The position numbers and the translations under genes are program-made. Of a DNA stretch of 44,307 nt, positions 16,560-24,658 are shown piece by piece. The notes under the pieces were generated by a model. The model was not told the DNA's origin and searched no databases. It saw nothing but the letters and a program-made list of their open reading frames with translations. Source of the stretch: Streptomyces sp. DH24 (GTDB lineage: Bacteria; Actinomycetota; Actinomycetes; Streptomycetales; Streptomycetaceae); the NCBI RefSeq assembly GCF_029813775.1, contig NZ_JARVKW010000055.1, forward strand, positions 1 to 44,307. Reading direction: 5' to 3'. Every line of letters begins with the position of its first letter. Positions within the stretch are counted from its first letter, which is position 1.

Positions 16560-17261
16560 ATGACTTCCGAGATGTCCGACACGCTGGAACAGGCCATGGT
16601 GCGCAGCAGCGGCCTCGACACGCTGCTGCGCGACCTGACCGATCGTGCGGTCGACGCGGTGCCCGGTGCGGCCGCGTGCAGCATCACGGTGCGCCGCGGC
16701 GACCGGCTGCTGACCCTGGCCGGCAGTGACGGCATGCCGAACGGCCTGGACCAGCGGCAGTACGAGAACGGTTCGGGGCCCTGCGTGGACGCCGCCGAGA
16801 CCGGTGTCGAGCAGTACTCGCCCGACCTGGCGGCGGAGACCCGCTGGCCCACGTACACCGAGTACGCCCGCTCCGCCGGGGTGCGCTGCGTGCTGGCGCT
16901 GCCGCTGGCCGTGGAGGGCGAGGCGGGCGCCGCGATCAACTTCTACGGCCTGCGGCCCGGCGCGCTGGGCACCGGCCGGGAGCAGGCCACCGTGTTCGCG
17001 GCCCGGGCGGCGGACGCCGTCAACGTCGCCCTGCGCGTCGAGCGGCGGCGCGAGTCGGCGACCGACGTGCGCACCGCCCTGCTCTCCCGCAGCGTCATCG
17101 ACCAGGCTGTCGGCATCCTCATGGCCCGCGAACGGATCGACGCCCGCCTCGCCATGGAGCGGCTGCGGCGGGTCTCGCAGGACAGGAACGTCAAGCTGCG
17201 CGACCTGTGCGACCAGTTGGTGGCGAGAGCCACCGAGATCTCCTCACGCGGCCGCCAGTAG
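16560..17261 (+). CDS. GAF-ANTAR RNA-binding regulator (second of pair)
   Basis: A 233-residue regulator: GAF domain (about 18-150) with GSGPCVDAAETG and the VLALPL core, then ANTAR (about 165-225), IDQAVGILMARERIDARLAM. The arrangement matches the preceding gene, suggesting tandem duplication followed by divergence of the GAF part. ATG 16560 has no strong ribosome binding site, and ATG 16572 is also in frame. The signal sensed is unknown. Confidence 0.9.
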   Translation: MTSEMSDTLEQAMVRSSGLDTLLRDLTDRAVDAVPGAAACSITVRRGDRLLTLAGSDGMPNGLDQRQYENGSGPCVDAAETGVEQYSPDLAAETRWPTYTEYARSAGVRCVLALPLAVEGEAGAAINFYGLRPGALGTGREQATVFAARAADAVNVALRVERRRESATDVRTALLSRSVIDQAVGILMARERIDARLAMERLRRVSQDRNVKLRDLCDQLVARATEISSRGRQ

Positions 17262-17353
17262 CGGCCTCCCGCAGTCGGCCAGCAGCGACCAGGGAACCGG
17301 CCGGCGCCCGGACGGCGTCAACGGCCGCCAGGGACCTGCCCTGCATCTCCTGC

Positions 17354-18175
17354 TCACACGGCCGGCAGTGACGTGCCCCGCACCGCCTGGATGTCCAGCT
17401 CCACGCGCAGCGTCGTGCCGATGGCGGCGATGCCGGCCTGCACGACCTGGTTGTAGTTCATCGCGAAGTCCTCGCGCCGCAGGTCCGTCGTGGCCCGGAA
17501 CGCGGCGCGGGTGCCGCCCCACGGGTCGGCGCCGGTGCCGAGGTGGACGAGGTCCAGGTCGACGGGGCGGACGACGCCGTGCAGGCCGAGTTCGCCGTGC
17601 ACGGTCCAGCGGTCGGCCCCCGCCTCGCTGAGGCCGGTCGAACGGTAGGTGATCTCGGGGTACTTCTCGACGTCCAGGAAGTCCGCCGACTTCAGGTGGG
17701 CGTCGCGCATGGCGTTGCCGGTGTCGATCGAACCGGCCCGGATGACCGCCTCCACACGGGACTGGGCGAGGTCACCGGCGGCGATCCCGATCGTGCCGGA
17801 GAAGTCCGTGAACCGGCCGTGCACACTGGAGATCCCCAGGTGCTGCGCGACCGCGGCGACCGTGGAGTGCGCCGGGTCGATCGTCCAGGGCCCGGGCGGC
17901 GGCAGTTCGCTGCCGCCGTGACGGGCCAGGGTCACCGTGCCGACCTCGGCGCGCCCGCTCGCCGTGACGATCGCGCTGGACGCGGCGGGCGCGTAGCCGA
18001 CGGCGGTGACGATGACGGTGTACGCACCGGGCGCCAGCGGGGTCGCGTCCCGCACCGCGCCCTCGGTGTCGGCCTCGGCACGCAGCACCTGCGCGCCGGT
18101 CGTGTCGGTCACCGTGACGACCGCGTGCGACACGGCCCATCCGTCCCGGGTACGGATCCTCGCGGTCAGTCCCAT
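17354..18175 (-). CDS. YceI-family lipid-binding protein with N-terminal carboxypeptidase-regulatory-like domain
   Basis: A 273-residue protein. The N-terminal beta-sandwich (about 1-85; GWAVSHAVVTVTD, LAPGAYTVIVTAVGY) is of the carboxypeptidase-regulatory-like type. The C-terminal YceI lipocalin-like domain (about 98-268) shows WTIDPAHSTV, HGRFTDFSGTI, SADFLDVEKYPEITYRST and LGLHGVVRPVDLDL. YceI folds bind isoprenoids (family knowledge). No signal peptide is seen, unlike many YceI proteins. Start ATG 18175 has GGGAG upstream; a TTG at 18193 would add six residues. Third gene after MarR and an MFS that carries the same beta-sandwich type. Confidence 0.88.
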   Translation of the reverse strand: MGLTARIRTRDGWAVSHAVVTVTDTTGAQVLRAEADTEGAVRDATPLAPGAYTVIVTAVGYAPAASSAIVTASGRAEVGTVTLARHGGSELPPPGPWTIDPAHSTVAAVAQHLGISSVHGRFTDFSGTIGIAAGDLAQSRVEAVIRAGSIDTGNAMRDAHLKSADFLDVEKYPEITYRSTGLSEAGADRWTVHGELGLHGVVRPVDLDLVHLGTGADPWGGTRAAFRATTDLRREDFAMNYNQVVQAGIAAIGTTLRVELDIQAVRGTSLPAV

Positions 18176-18219
18176 CCCGTTTTCTCCCTGCAAAGCCTTA
18201 CAAAGTGGTCAGAGAAAAA

Positions 18220-18270
18220 CCGGCCCGCGGCGGTGCGCACCTCGGGGGCGCACGCACCACCACGGGCCGG
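18220..18270 (-). promoter_or_regulatory. Long hairpin between the MFS and YceI genes (attenuator or processing site)
   Basis: On the minus strand the segments 18270-18253 and 18237-18220 form an 18-bp RNA stem, interrupted only by two G-U pairs, starting and ending with CCGGCCCG/CGGGCCGG. It lies 8 nt after the MFS stop and 45 nt before the YceI start. It may reduce read-through, so that YceI is made at a lower level. Confidence 0.55.
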
Positions 18271-18277
18271 CGTCGAA

Positions 18278-20806
18278 CTACTCGCCGGGGTGGGCGAGTT
18301 CGATGTCGTGTCCGTCGGCGCCGGGCCCCGACACCGTCAGCGCGGTCGCCTTCGGCGGGTAGCCGGTGGCGATGACGGTGTACTCGCCGCCGTCCAGGTC
18401 GGTGAAGGCGTACGCCCCGTCCGCGCCCGTGGTGGCGGTGCCGACGACGTTGCCGGCGGCGTCGACCAGCGTCACGCGGGCGTCGGCCAGCGGCCCGTGC
18501 GGTGCCCGGACGGTGCCCTGGAGGTGGGCGCCGGAGTCCAGGTCGACCTCCAGCCGGGTGACGCCGGTGGCGCCGACCTCGACGGGCAGGGCCTTCGGCC
18601 GGTACCCGGCGGCGTTCACCGCGACGGTCACCGTGCCCGGCACCAGTTCGGTGAAGGCGAAGTCGCCCTGCTCACCGGTGGCGCTGGTGGCCAGCAGGTC
18701 GCCGCGCACGTCGGTGACGATCACCATGGCGTCCTTCACGGGCAGCCCGCCCTGCGCGGCCCGCACCACACCGGTCAGCCCGCTGGTGCCGCTGAGCAGG
18801 ATGTCGTACGACACCGGCTCGCCGTTCACGACGATCGTGGACGCCTGCGGCTGGAAGCCGTCGGCCGACGCGATCAGCACGTACGAGCCCTCGCCCGGCG
18901 CGTCCAGCGCGTAGGAACCGTCGGCCTGCGCGACCGAGCGGCCCAGCTGGCGGCCCGCCAGCGAGATCAGCGTGACCGCGGCCCGCGGCACCGGCGCGCT
19001 CTCCGCGCCCCGCACGAAACCGCGCACCGGGATGCCGGAGCCGGGGGTCGGCTCCCCGTCGCGGGCGAGGGTGGCGACGGCCGCGAGCGGCTGCGCCGCG
19101 GTGGAGTCGGACGCGGACTCGGTGTCCGCCGTGACGCTCCGGGCCGGGGCCTGCCCGGCGGCGGCGACGGCACCGGCCGGGGCGGGCGCCCCGGCGACGG
19201 CCTCGGCGTCGACCTCGGCGGCCTGGGCCAGCGCGCCGGACGTGCGCAGCGGGACCTCCTTGATGAACAGGGTCACCAGGAAGGCGACGAACGCGACCGG
19301 CGTGACGTACAGGAAGATGTCGGCGATGCCGTGCCCGTACGCGCTCTCCAGCCAGGTGCGGATCGGCGCGGGCAGCAGGTCCATGTCCGGCAGCGAGCCG
19401 CTGCCCATGGCCTTGCCGGCCGCCTGCTGTGCCTGCGGGCTCAGCTGGCCGACGGTGTCCTCGGCGTAGTGCGTGATCCGGCTCGACATCACGGAGCCGA
19501 GCGCCGAGACGCCCACCGCGCCGCCGAGGGAGCGGAAGAAGGTCACGACGGAGCTGGCGGAGCCGAGGTCCTGCGGGGCGACCTGGTTCTGCGTGGACAG
19601 CACCAGGTTCTGCATCATCATGCCGATGCCGAGACCCATGACCGCCATGTACGCGGCGATCTTCCAGTAGTCGGTGTCGTACCGCATGGTGCCCAGCAGG
19701 CCGAGGCCCGCCGTCAGCAGCAGGCCGCCGGTGACCAGCCAGGCCTTCCACTTGCCGGTCTTGGTGATGATCAGGCCGGAGGCCGTGGAGGACACGAACA
19801 GGCCGGCGATCATCGGGATGGTCATGACGCCCGACATCGTCGGGGACTTGTCGCGCGCCAGCTGGAAGTACTGGCTGAAGAACACGGTGCCGGCGAACAT
19901 CGCGATGCCCACGAACAGTGAGGCGACCGAGGCCAGCGTGATGGTGCGGTTCCGGAACAGGCGCAGCGGGATGATCGGCTCGCTCGCCCTGGTCTCCACG
20001 AGGAGGAAGACCAGCGAGAGCAGCAGGGCGCCGCCGACCATGGCGCAGGTCTGCCAGGACAGCCAGGCGTACTTGTCGTCGGCGAAGGTGACCCAGACCA
20101 GCAGCAGGCACACGGCCGCGGTGATGAAGAAGGCGCCGGCCCAGTCGACCTTGACCTTCCGCTTGCTCTCCGGCAGGTGCAGGGTCTTCTGCAGCACGAT
20201 CAGGGAGATCAGCGCGAACGGCACACCCACGTACAGGCACCAGCGCCAGCCGAGCCAGTCGGTGTCGGTGATGACGCCGCCGACCAGCGGGCCGCCCACG
20301 GTCGCGACGGCGAAGGTCGCGCCCAGGTAGCCGGAGTAACGGCCGCGCTCCCGCGGGGAGATCATCGCGGCCATGATGATCTGGGCCAGCGCGGTCAGAC
20401 CGCCGGCGCCCAGACCCTGGATGACGCGCGCGCCGATCAGCATGCCCGGGTTCTGCGACAGGCCGGCGACCACGGAGCCGACGACGTAGACGCAGAGGGC
20501 TATCTGCACCAGCGCCTTCTTGCTGACCAGGTCGGCGAGCTTGCCCCACAGGGGCGTCGAGGCCGTCATCGCCAGCAGCGCGGCGGTCACGACCCAGGTG
20601 TAGGCGCTCTGGCCGCCGCCGAGGTCGGTGATGATCTCGGGCAGCGCGTTGGAGACGATCGTGGACGACAGGATCGCGGCGAACATGCCGAGCAGCAGCC
20701 CGGAGAGCGCTTCCATGATCTGCCGGTGCGTCATCGGAGCGGCGTCCGAGGAGCCTCCCCCGTGCTTGGCATGAGCCCGCACACCGGCCGGTGTGGTCGT
20801 TGCCAT
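18278..20806 (-). CDS. DHA2-type MFS exporter fused to three carboxypeptidase-regulatory-like domains
   Basis: An 842-residue transporter. Residues about 30-530 form a 14-helix MFS core: SSTIVSNALPEII, WGKLADLVSKK, GLGAGGLTALAQ, GGPLVGGVI. After an Ala/Pro-rich linker (about 540-600), three Ig-like carboxypeptidase-regulatory-type repeats follow (about 600-690, 690-765, 765-840), each with a G-x-V start and a GSYAL / GDFAF / GAYAF-type strand. With 14 helices the tail would be cytoplasmic, which is unusual for this domain type. The start has GAAGGAAG upstream, 13 nt after the MarR stop. Drug or metabolite export with MarR control is likely. Confidence 0.92.
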   Translation of the reverse strand: MATTTPAGVRAHAKHGGGSSDAAPMTHRQIMEALSGLLLGMFAAILSSTIVSNALPEIITDLGGGQSAYTWVVTAALLAMTASTPLWGKLADLVSKKALVQIALCVYVVGSVVAGLSQNPGMLIGARVIQGLGAGGLTALAQIIMAAMISPRERGRYSGYLGATFAVATVGGPLVGGVITDTDWLGWRWCLYVGVPFALISLIVLQKTLHLPESKRKVKVDWAGAFFITAAVCLLLVWVTFADDKYAWLSWQTCAMVGGALLLSLVFLLVETRASEPIIPLRLFRNRTITLASVASLFVGIAMFAGTVFFSQYFQLARDKSPTMSGVMTIPMIAGLFVSSTASGLIITKTGKWKAWLVTGGLLLTAGLGLLGTMRYDTDYWKIAAYMAVMGLGIGMMMQNLVLSTQNQVAPQDLGSASSVVTFFRSLGGAVGVSALGSVMSSRITHYAEDTVGQLSPQAQQAAGKAMGSGSLPDMDLLPAPIRTWLESAYGHGIADIFLYVTPVAFVAFLVTLFIKEVPLRTSGALAQAAEVDAEAVAGAPAPAGAVAAAGQAPARSVTADTESASDSTAAQPLAAVATLARDGEPTPGSGIPVRGFVRGAESAPVPRAAVTLISLAGRQLGRSVAQADGSYALDAPGEGSYVLIASADGFQPQASTIVVNGEPVSYDILLSGTSGLTGVVRAAQGGLPVKDAMVIVTDVRGDLLATSATGEQGDFAFTELVPGTVTVAVNAAGYRPKALPVEVGATGVTRLEVDLDSGAHLQGTVRAPHGPLADARVTLVDAAGNVVGTATTGADGAYAFTDLDGGEYTVIATGYPPKATALTVSGPGADGHDIELAHPGE

Positions 20807-20819
20807 GGACTTCCTTCTC

Positions 20820-21320
20820 TTACTTGGTGGTCGCGGGTGTACGGGTGGACGGATCGGTCTCGGGAGGCGGCGCGGGCCGGGCCGGGGCGTACCGGCAGTC
20901 GTCGAAGTCGGCCCGCAGCCGGGACATCAGGCGGATCAGCTGGCCGACGTCCTCGTCGGTCCAGTCGCTCAGCCGGCGCGCCAGCATCTCGGTGGTCCGC
21001 CGGGACAGCTCGTCGAGCTGGGCCAGGCCCGCGGGCGTGAGGTGCAGGATGCGGGAGCGCTTGTCCGCCGGGTCGGGGGAGCGGTCGATCCAGCCGCGCT
21101 CGGCGACGTGCGCGACGTGGCGGCTGGTGACCGACATGTCCACGGCGAGCAGCTCGGCGAGCTTGCTCATGCGCATGTCCCCGTGCCGTTCGAGCAGGGT
21201 CAGCACGGCGGCGGAACCGCTCGGGCAGTCGGCCGGCAGCATGCGCCCCAGCTCCCGTTTCACGGCTCCGAAGGCGCTGAACTGGCGCATCAGCTCCGCG
21301 TACTGAGCCTGTTCGGCCAT
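20820..21320 (-). CDS. MarR-family regulator of the downstream exporter
   Basis: A 166-residue winged-helix regulator: MRMSKLAELLAVDMSVTSRHVAHVAERGWIDRSPDPADKRSRILHLT is split across the recognition helix and wing (about residues 48-95), with DKRSR at the wing tip. Start ATG 21320 has GGGAGGTG just upstream. First gene of the MarR-MFS-YceI operon. Two matching dyads lie 17-60 nt upstream of the start, so it probably represses its own operon. Confidence 0.92.
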   Translation of the reverse strand: MAEQAQYAELMRQFSAFGAVKRELGRMLPADCPSGSAAVLTLLERHGDMRMSKLAELLAVDMSVTSRHVAHVAERGWIDRSPDPADKRSRILHLTPAGLAQLDELSRRTTEMLARRLSDWTDEDVGQLIRLMSRLRADFDDCRYAPARPAPPPETDPSTRTPATTK

Positions 21321-21336
21321 CGCACCTCCCGTGTTT

Positions 21337-21380
21337 GTTGCTTAGGGCAACCATAGGACCGGTTAGTTGCTGCAGGCAAA
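21337..21380 (-). promoter_or_regulatory. Two dyads of the form GTTGC-N5-GCAA: probable MarR operators
   Basis: GTTGC-TTAGG-GCAAC (21337-21351) and GTTGC-TGCAG-GCAAA (21366-21380) are 29 nt apart start to start, directly upstream of the marR-like gene. Size, symmetry and place fit a self-controlling MarR dimer pair. Confidence 0.6.
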
Positions 21381-21525
21381 CAAATCGGTGGGCTACGAGC
21401 TCAAAAGTTGGCAAAGGCACGTATTGCGAATGTAAACGCGCTGGTGAGAGGAGTGCCGGTGGATCCGGTGGAGGAGTCGGGCCCGCGCTTGGGCCGCACC
21501 CGGGGATTCGCTAGTGTCTCGGCCC

Positions 21526-21717
21526 ATGGCTAACACCCAGGGCCCCCAGGGCAACCACGACCCCGCTGGCAGCACCCAGATGTTCCGCGCGTTCGTCGAC
21601 GAGGCGCCCCAGGGACGGCAGGCCGCCGCCCCGTCCGGCCCGCGCATCGGCCTGATCGTCGGAGTGGTCGTCGCCGTCGCCGTCATCGCGGCCGTCGCCT
21701 GGCTGGCGCTCAAGTAA
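21526..21717 (+). CDS. Small single-pass membrane protein, 63 aa
   Basis: A 63-residue protein with a polar N-terminus (GNHDPAGSTQMFRAFVDEAPQ) and one C-terminal membrane helix (about 41-62, IGLIVGVVVAVAVIAAVAWL), a tail-anchored layout. Family not recognised. No Shine-Dalgarno sequence is seen; TAGTGT at 21512-21517 could be a -10 element, giving a leaderless or nearly leaderless mRNA. It ends toward a strong terminator shared with the convergent sigma gene. Confidence 0.7.
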   Translation: MANTQGPQGNHDPAGSTQMFRAFVDEAPQGRQAAAPSGPRIGLIVGVVVAVAVIAAVAWLALK

Positions 21718-21863
21718 CGGCGCGCGGGAGTAACCGCGCGCGAGCGGGCACGCTCAAGAGAACGGGCGCGTACGGACGGACGCGAACGGAGACGGGAACA
21801 GACGGGCGCGGGGGGAACGCGCGCGAGCAGGCACGCGCGAGTGAAAGCGCGAGCAGAACGCAC

Positions 21864-21909
21864 CGCCGCGGCACCCCTGCGCTGCGTCCAGCGCAGGGGT
21901 GCCGCGGCG
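21864..21909. terminator. Perfect 21-bp bidirectional terminator hairpin
   Basis: Segments 21864-21884 and 21889-21909 are perfectly complementary around the loop CGTC. It lies between the small membrane protein gene and the convergent sigma gene. The stretch 21720-21863 before it is low-complexity GC-rich DNA with no gene. Confidence 0.85.
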
Positions 21910-21959
21910 AACGTGCGACGGAAACGGGCCGGGCCGAGGGCCCGCCGTGCGGCGTGCCG

Positions 21960-22862
21960 TCAGTCGGAGATGAGGCCCTCGCGCAGCTGCGCCAGCGTCC
22001 GGGTCAGCAGCCGGGAGACGTGCATCTGCGAGATGCCGACCTCCTCGCCGATCTGCGACTGGGTCATGTTGGCGAAGAAGCGCAGCATGATGATCCGCCG
22101 CTCACGGGGCGGAAGCTTGGCCAGCAGCGGCTTCAGCGACTCCCGGTACTCCACGCCCTCCAGGGCCGTGTCCTCGTAGCCCAGGCGGTCCGCGAGCGAG
22201 CCCTCGCCGCCGTCGTCCTCCGGGGCCGGGGAGTCCAGCGAGGAGGCCGTGTAGGCGTTGCCGACCGCGAGGCCGTCGACGACGTCCTCCTCGGACACGC
22301 CCAGCACCGCGGCGAGTTCGGAGACCGTCGGGGAGCGGTCCAGCTTCTGGGAGAGCTCGTCGCTCGCCTTCGTCAGCGCCAGACGCAGCTCCTGGAGCCG
22401 GCGCGGCACGCGCACCGACCACGAGGTGTCGCGGAAGAACCGCTTGATCTCGCCGACGACGGTCGGCATGGCGAACGTCGGGAACTCCACACCGCGTTCG
22501 CAGTCGAAGCGGTCGATCGCTTTGATCAGGCCGATGGTGCCGACCTGGACGATGTCCTCCATCGGCTCGTTGCGCGAGCGGAAGCGGGCCGCCGCGTAGC
22601 GCACCAGCGGGAGGTTGAGCTCGATCAGGGTGTCCCGGACGTAGGCACGCTCGGGGCTGTCCGCGCCGAGTGCGGCCAGCCGCAGGAACAGGGAGCGGGA
22701 CAGGGTGCGGGTGTCGATGGCTTCCGGGGCCGGGATGGCCGGCGCCGGCGCGGCCTCGAGGGGCGGTACGTCATCGATGGGGCCGAGTGCGTCGAGCGCA
22801 TGCGGCGCTGAGTCGCTCTCCGCGAGCGTGAGCACCTTCGAGCTGCCCTGTTCTGCGGACAT
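21960..22862 (-). CDS. sigN: RNA polymerase sigma factor, SigB/SigF family (SigN-like)
   Basis: A 300-residue alternative sigma factor. Region 2 (about 75-145) holds LVRYAAARFRSRNEPMEDIVQVGTIGL (split over helices), IDRFD and FPTFAMPTVVGEIKRFFRD. Region 3 is at about 150-210, and region 4.2 (about 245-295) has LPPRERRIIMLRFF and MTQSQIGEEVGISQMHVSRLL. It is paralogous to the sigma gene just upstream. The symbol rests on the tandem with sigF and on remembered S. coelicolor order. In streptomycetes this group acts in development and stress. A SigB-type promoter lies 69-94 nt upstream. Confidence 0.85.
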   Translation of the reverse strand: MSAEQGSSKVLTLAESDSAPHALDALGPIDDVPPLEAAPAPAIPAPEAIDTRTLSRSLFLRLAALGADSPERAYVRDTLIELNLPLVRYAAARFRSRNEPMEDIVQVGTIGLIKAIDRFDCERGVEFPTFAMPTVVGEIKRFFRDTSWSVRVPRRLQELRLALTKASDELSQKLDRSPTVSELAAVLGVSEEDVVDGLAVGNAYTASSLDSPAPEDDGGEGSLADRLGYEDTALEGVEYRESLKPLLAKLPPRERRIIMLRFFANMTQSQIGEEVGISQMHVSRLLTRTLAQLREGLISD

Positions 22863-22930
22863 GCCACCCCCTTTGGGTCGCGGGACGGTCGTGGCGGACG
22901 CTCCCAGTGAGGAACGCAGCCTTCACCTGA

Positions 22931-22956
22931 ATACCGGCGCCGGAGCTCCGGCAAAC
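22931..22956 (-). promoter_or_regulatory. SigB/SigF-type promoter upstream of sigN
   Basis: On the minus strand GTTT (22956-22953) and CGGTAT (22936-22931) are separated by 16 nt, close to the streptomycete SigB-type consensus GNNT-N14-16-GGGTAT/C with one mismatch. It suggests control by SigN itself, SigF or a sister sigma. Confidence 0.55.
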
Positions 22957-22972
22957 GCGCTTCCCGCAGAAT

Positions 22973-23007
22973 GTCACATGTCGGCAACGCGCTGTAGTGA
23001 CATGTCG
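22973..23007. promoter_or_regulatory. Paired ACATGT-centred sites upstream of the sigN promoter
   Basis: GTCACATGTCG (22973-22983) and GTGACATGTCG (22997-23007) repeat at 24 nt, each around the palindrome ACATGT. They lie 17-51 nt upstream of the -35-like GTTT. A third copy (GACATGTG) precedes sigF at 24035. Confidence 0.45.
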
Positions 23008-23129
23008 ACATCCAAGACGCGAATCGGCCCTGGAAATAAGGGGTCTGACGGTCTATCGGTACAGAAACCGCGAGAAGGGCCGGGGTGGGCGATTCGCTCT
23101 CTCCGGTTATACCTCGCTCGTGCTTTCGG

Positions 23130-23975
23130 TTACGCCTCGATGCGGTTCGCGGACCGCAGCCGCTGGAAGCTGCGCGCGAGCAGCCGGGAGACGTGCATCT
23201 GGGAGACGCCGAGTTCGGCGCTGATCTGCGACTGGGTGAGGTTGCTGTAGTAGCGCAGCAGCAGGATCCGCTGTTCCCGTTCGGGAAGTTGGACCAGCAG
23301 GTGCCGCACGAGGTCGCGGTGCTCGACGCCGTCCAGGGCCGGGTCCTCGTAACCGAGCCGGTCCAGCAGTCCCGGCAGTCCGTCGCCCTCCTGGGCGGCC
23401 TCCAGCGAGGTCGCGTGGTACGACCGCCCGGCCTCGATGCAGGACAGCACCTCCTCCTCGGAGATGCGCAGCCGCCCGGCGATCTCGCCGGTCGTCGGGG
23501 AACGCCCGAGGGCCGTCGTCAGGTCCTCGGTCGCGCTGGTCACCTGCACCCACAACTCGTGCAGCCGGCGCGGTACGTGCACGGTGCGGACGTTGTCGCG
23601 GAAGTACCGCTTGATCTCGCCGACCACGGTCGGCATCGCGAACGTCGGGAACTGCACGCCCCGGTCGGGGTCGAAGCGGTCGATGGCGTTGATCAGCCCG
23701 ATGGTGCCGACCTGGACGACGTCCTCCATCGGCTCGTTGCGGGAGCGGAACCGCGCGGCGGCGTAGCGCACGAGCGGAAGGTTGGCCTCGATGAGCGCCG
23801 CTCGCACGCGGTTGTGCTCCGGCGTACCCGGTTCGAGCCCTTTGAGCTCCCCGAAGAGCACCTGCGTCAGCGCCCGGGTGTCCGCGCCGCGGCGCTTCTC
23901 CGGTGCGGGGGCCTGGGCCGGAGCCGGGGCCTGGACCGGAACCTCGTCCTGGGGCGGCGCAGTACTGGCCGACAC
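23130..23975 (-). CDS. sigF: RNA polymerase sigma factor SigF (SigB/F family, sporulation type)
   Basis: An alternative sigma factor. After a Pro/Ala-rich start, region 2 shows LVRYAAARFRSRNEPMEDVV and FPTFAMPTVVGEIKRYFRD, and region 4.2 shows LPEREQRILLLRYY and LTQSQISAELGVSQMHVSRLL. From GTG 23975 the protein has 281 residues. TTG 23981 (five bases after GAGG) or TTG 24014 are alternative starts, so the N-terminus is uncertain. It lies just upstream of the sigN-like gene on the same strand with a 267-nt gap. In Streptomyces SigF acts late in spore maturation (known for the family). Confidence 0.86.
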   Translation of the reverse strand: MSASTAPPQDEVPVQAPAPAQAPAPEKRRGADTRALTQVLFGELKGLEPGTPEHNRVRAALIEANLPLVRYAAARFRSRNEPMEDVVQVGTIGLINAIDRFDPDRGVQFPTFAMPTVVGEIKRYFRDNVRTVHVPRRLHELWVQVTSATEDLTTALGRSPTTGEIAGRLRISEEEVLSCIEAGRSYHATSLEAAQEGDGLPGLLDRLGYEDPALDGVEHRDLVRHLLVQLPEREQRILLLRYYSNLTQSQISAELGVSQMHVSRLLARSFQRLRSANRIEA

Positions 23976-24034
23976 GGTCAACGCCACCTCTTTATCGGTC
24001 AACTCATCCGTCAAAAGCGGTCATAGCATCACAA

Positions 24035-24053
24035 GACATGTGCACTGTGTGCA
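24035..24053. promoter_or_regulatory. Dyad upstream of sigF
   Basis: TGCAC-TGT-GTGCA (24041-24053) is a perfect 5-3-5 dyad overlapping GACATGTG (24035-24042), about 60-80 nt upstream of the sigF start. Between here and 24323 the sequence is GC-rich and repetitive, and I see no gene in it. Confidence 0.4.
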
Positions 24054-24323
24054 AGCACCGCATAACACCGTGTTGAGTGACAACTTGGGCTGTGACGTGC
24101 GGGAATGGCGGGCGGGGGCGTGAGGGAGGGCGCGAACGGCATTCGAGTGGCGCGCGACCGGCCGCGAAGCGTGGCGCGAGCGAGGCGCGAGAGACCCGAG
24201 AGAGCCCGAGAGAGGCGATCGCTGGGGGCGCTGGGGGCGCGAGGGGGACGTGAGAGAGGTACGGGGGAGGGGTGCGGGGAGGGCGCGGGAGGGGCGCGCG
24301 GGGCTTTCGGGCGGCATGCGAGA

Positions 24324-24348
24324 GCCCTCCGCCGTTCCGGCGGAGGGC
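24324..24348 (-). terminator. Terminator after the Dabb-protein gene
   Basis: Perfect 10-bp stem GCCCTCCGCC / GGCGGAGGGC with a 5-nt loop, 17 nt past the stop at 24365. Confidence 0.7.
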
Positions 24349-24364
24349 CGCATGAAAAGGAGGG

Positions 24365-24658
24365 TCAGAACTCGTAGTCGGCGATCACCCACGTGGCGAA
24401 CTCCCGCCACAGCCCGACGCCCGCCTGGTGCTCCGGGTGCTCGACGTAGCGGCGCAGCGCCGCCTCGTCGTCGAACGCCGAGTTGATCGCGTAGTCGTAC
24501 GCGATGGGCCGGTCGCTGATGTTCCAGGCGCACTCCCAGAAGCGGATCTCCGGGATCTTGCCGTCGAGCGACTCGAAGGCCTCGACGCCCTTCACGACTT
24601 GCGGGTCGTCGCGCCCGACGCCCTCGTTGAGCTTGAAGAGGACCAGGTGGCGGATCAT
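24365..24658 (-). CDS. Dabb (stress-responsive A/B barrel) domain protein
   Basis: A 97-residue ferredoxin-like dimeric barrel. MIRHLVLFKLNEGV at the start and YDYAINSAFDDEAALRRYVEHPEHQ later are the family signature. Function is unknown; members include stress-induced proteins and polyketide-cyclising enzymes. The start ATG overlaps the upstream stop (TCATGA), so the two genes are coupled. Confidence 0.87.
   Translation of the reverse strand: MIRHLVLFKLNEGVGRDDPQVVKGVEAFESLDGKIPEIRFWECAWNISDRPIAYDYAINSAFDDEAALRRYVEHPEHQAGVGLWREFATWVIADYEF

Noticed and set aside
24105..24377. 90-codon plus-strand frame upstream of sigF
   Set aside because: Arg/Gly/Glu-rich low complexity with no ribosome site; it overlaps a terminator and the Dabb gene end.
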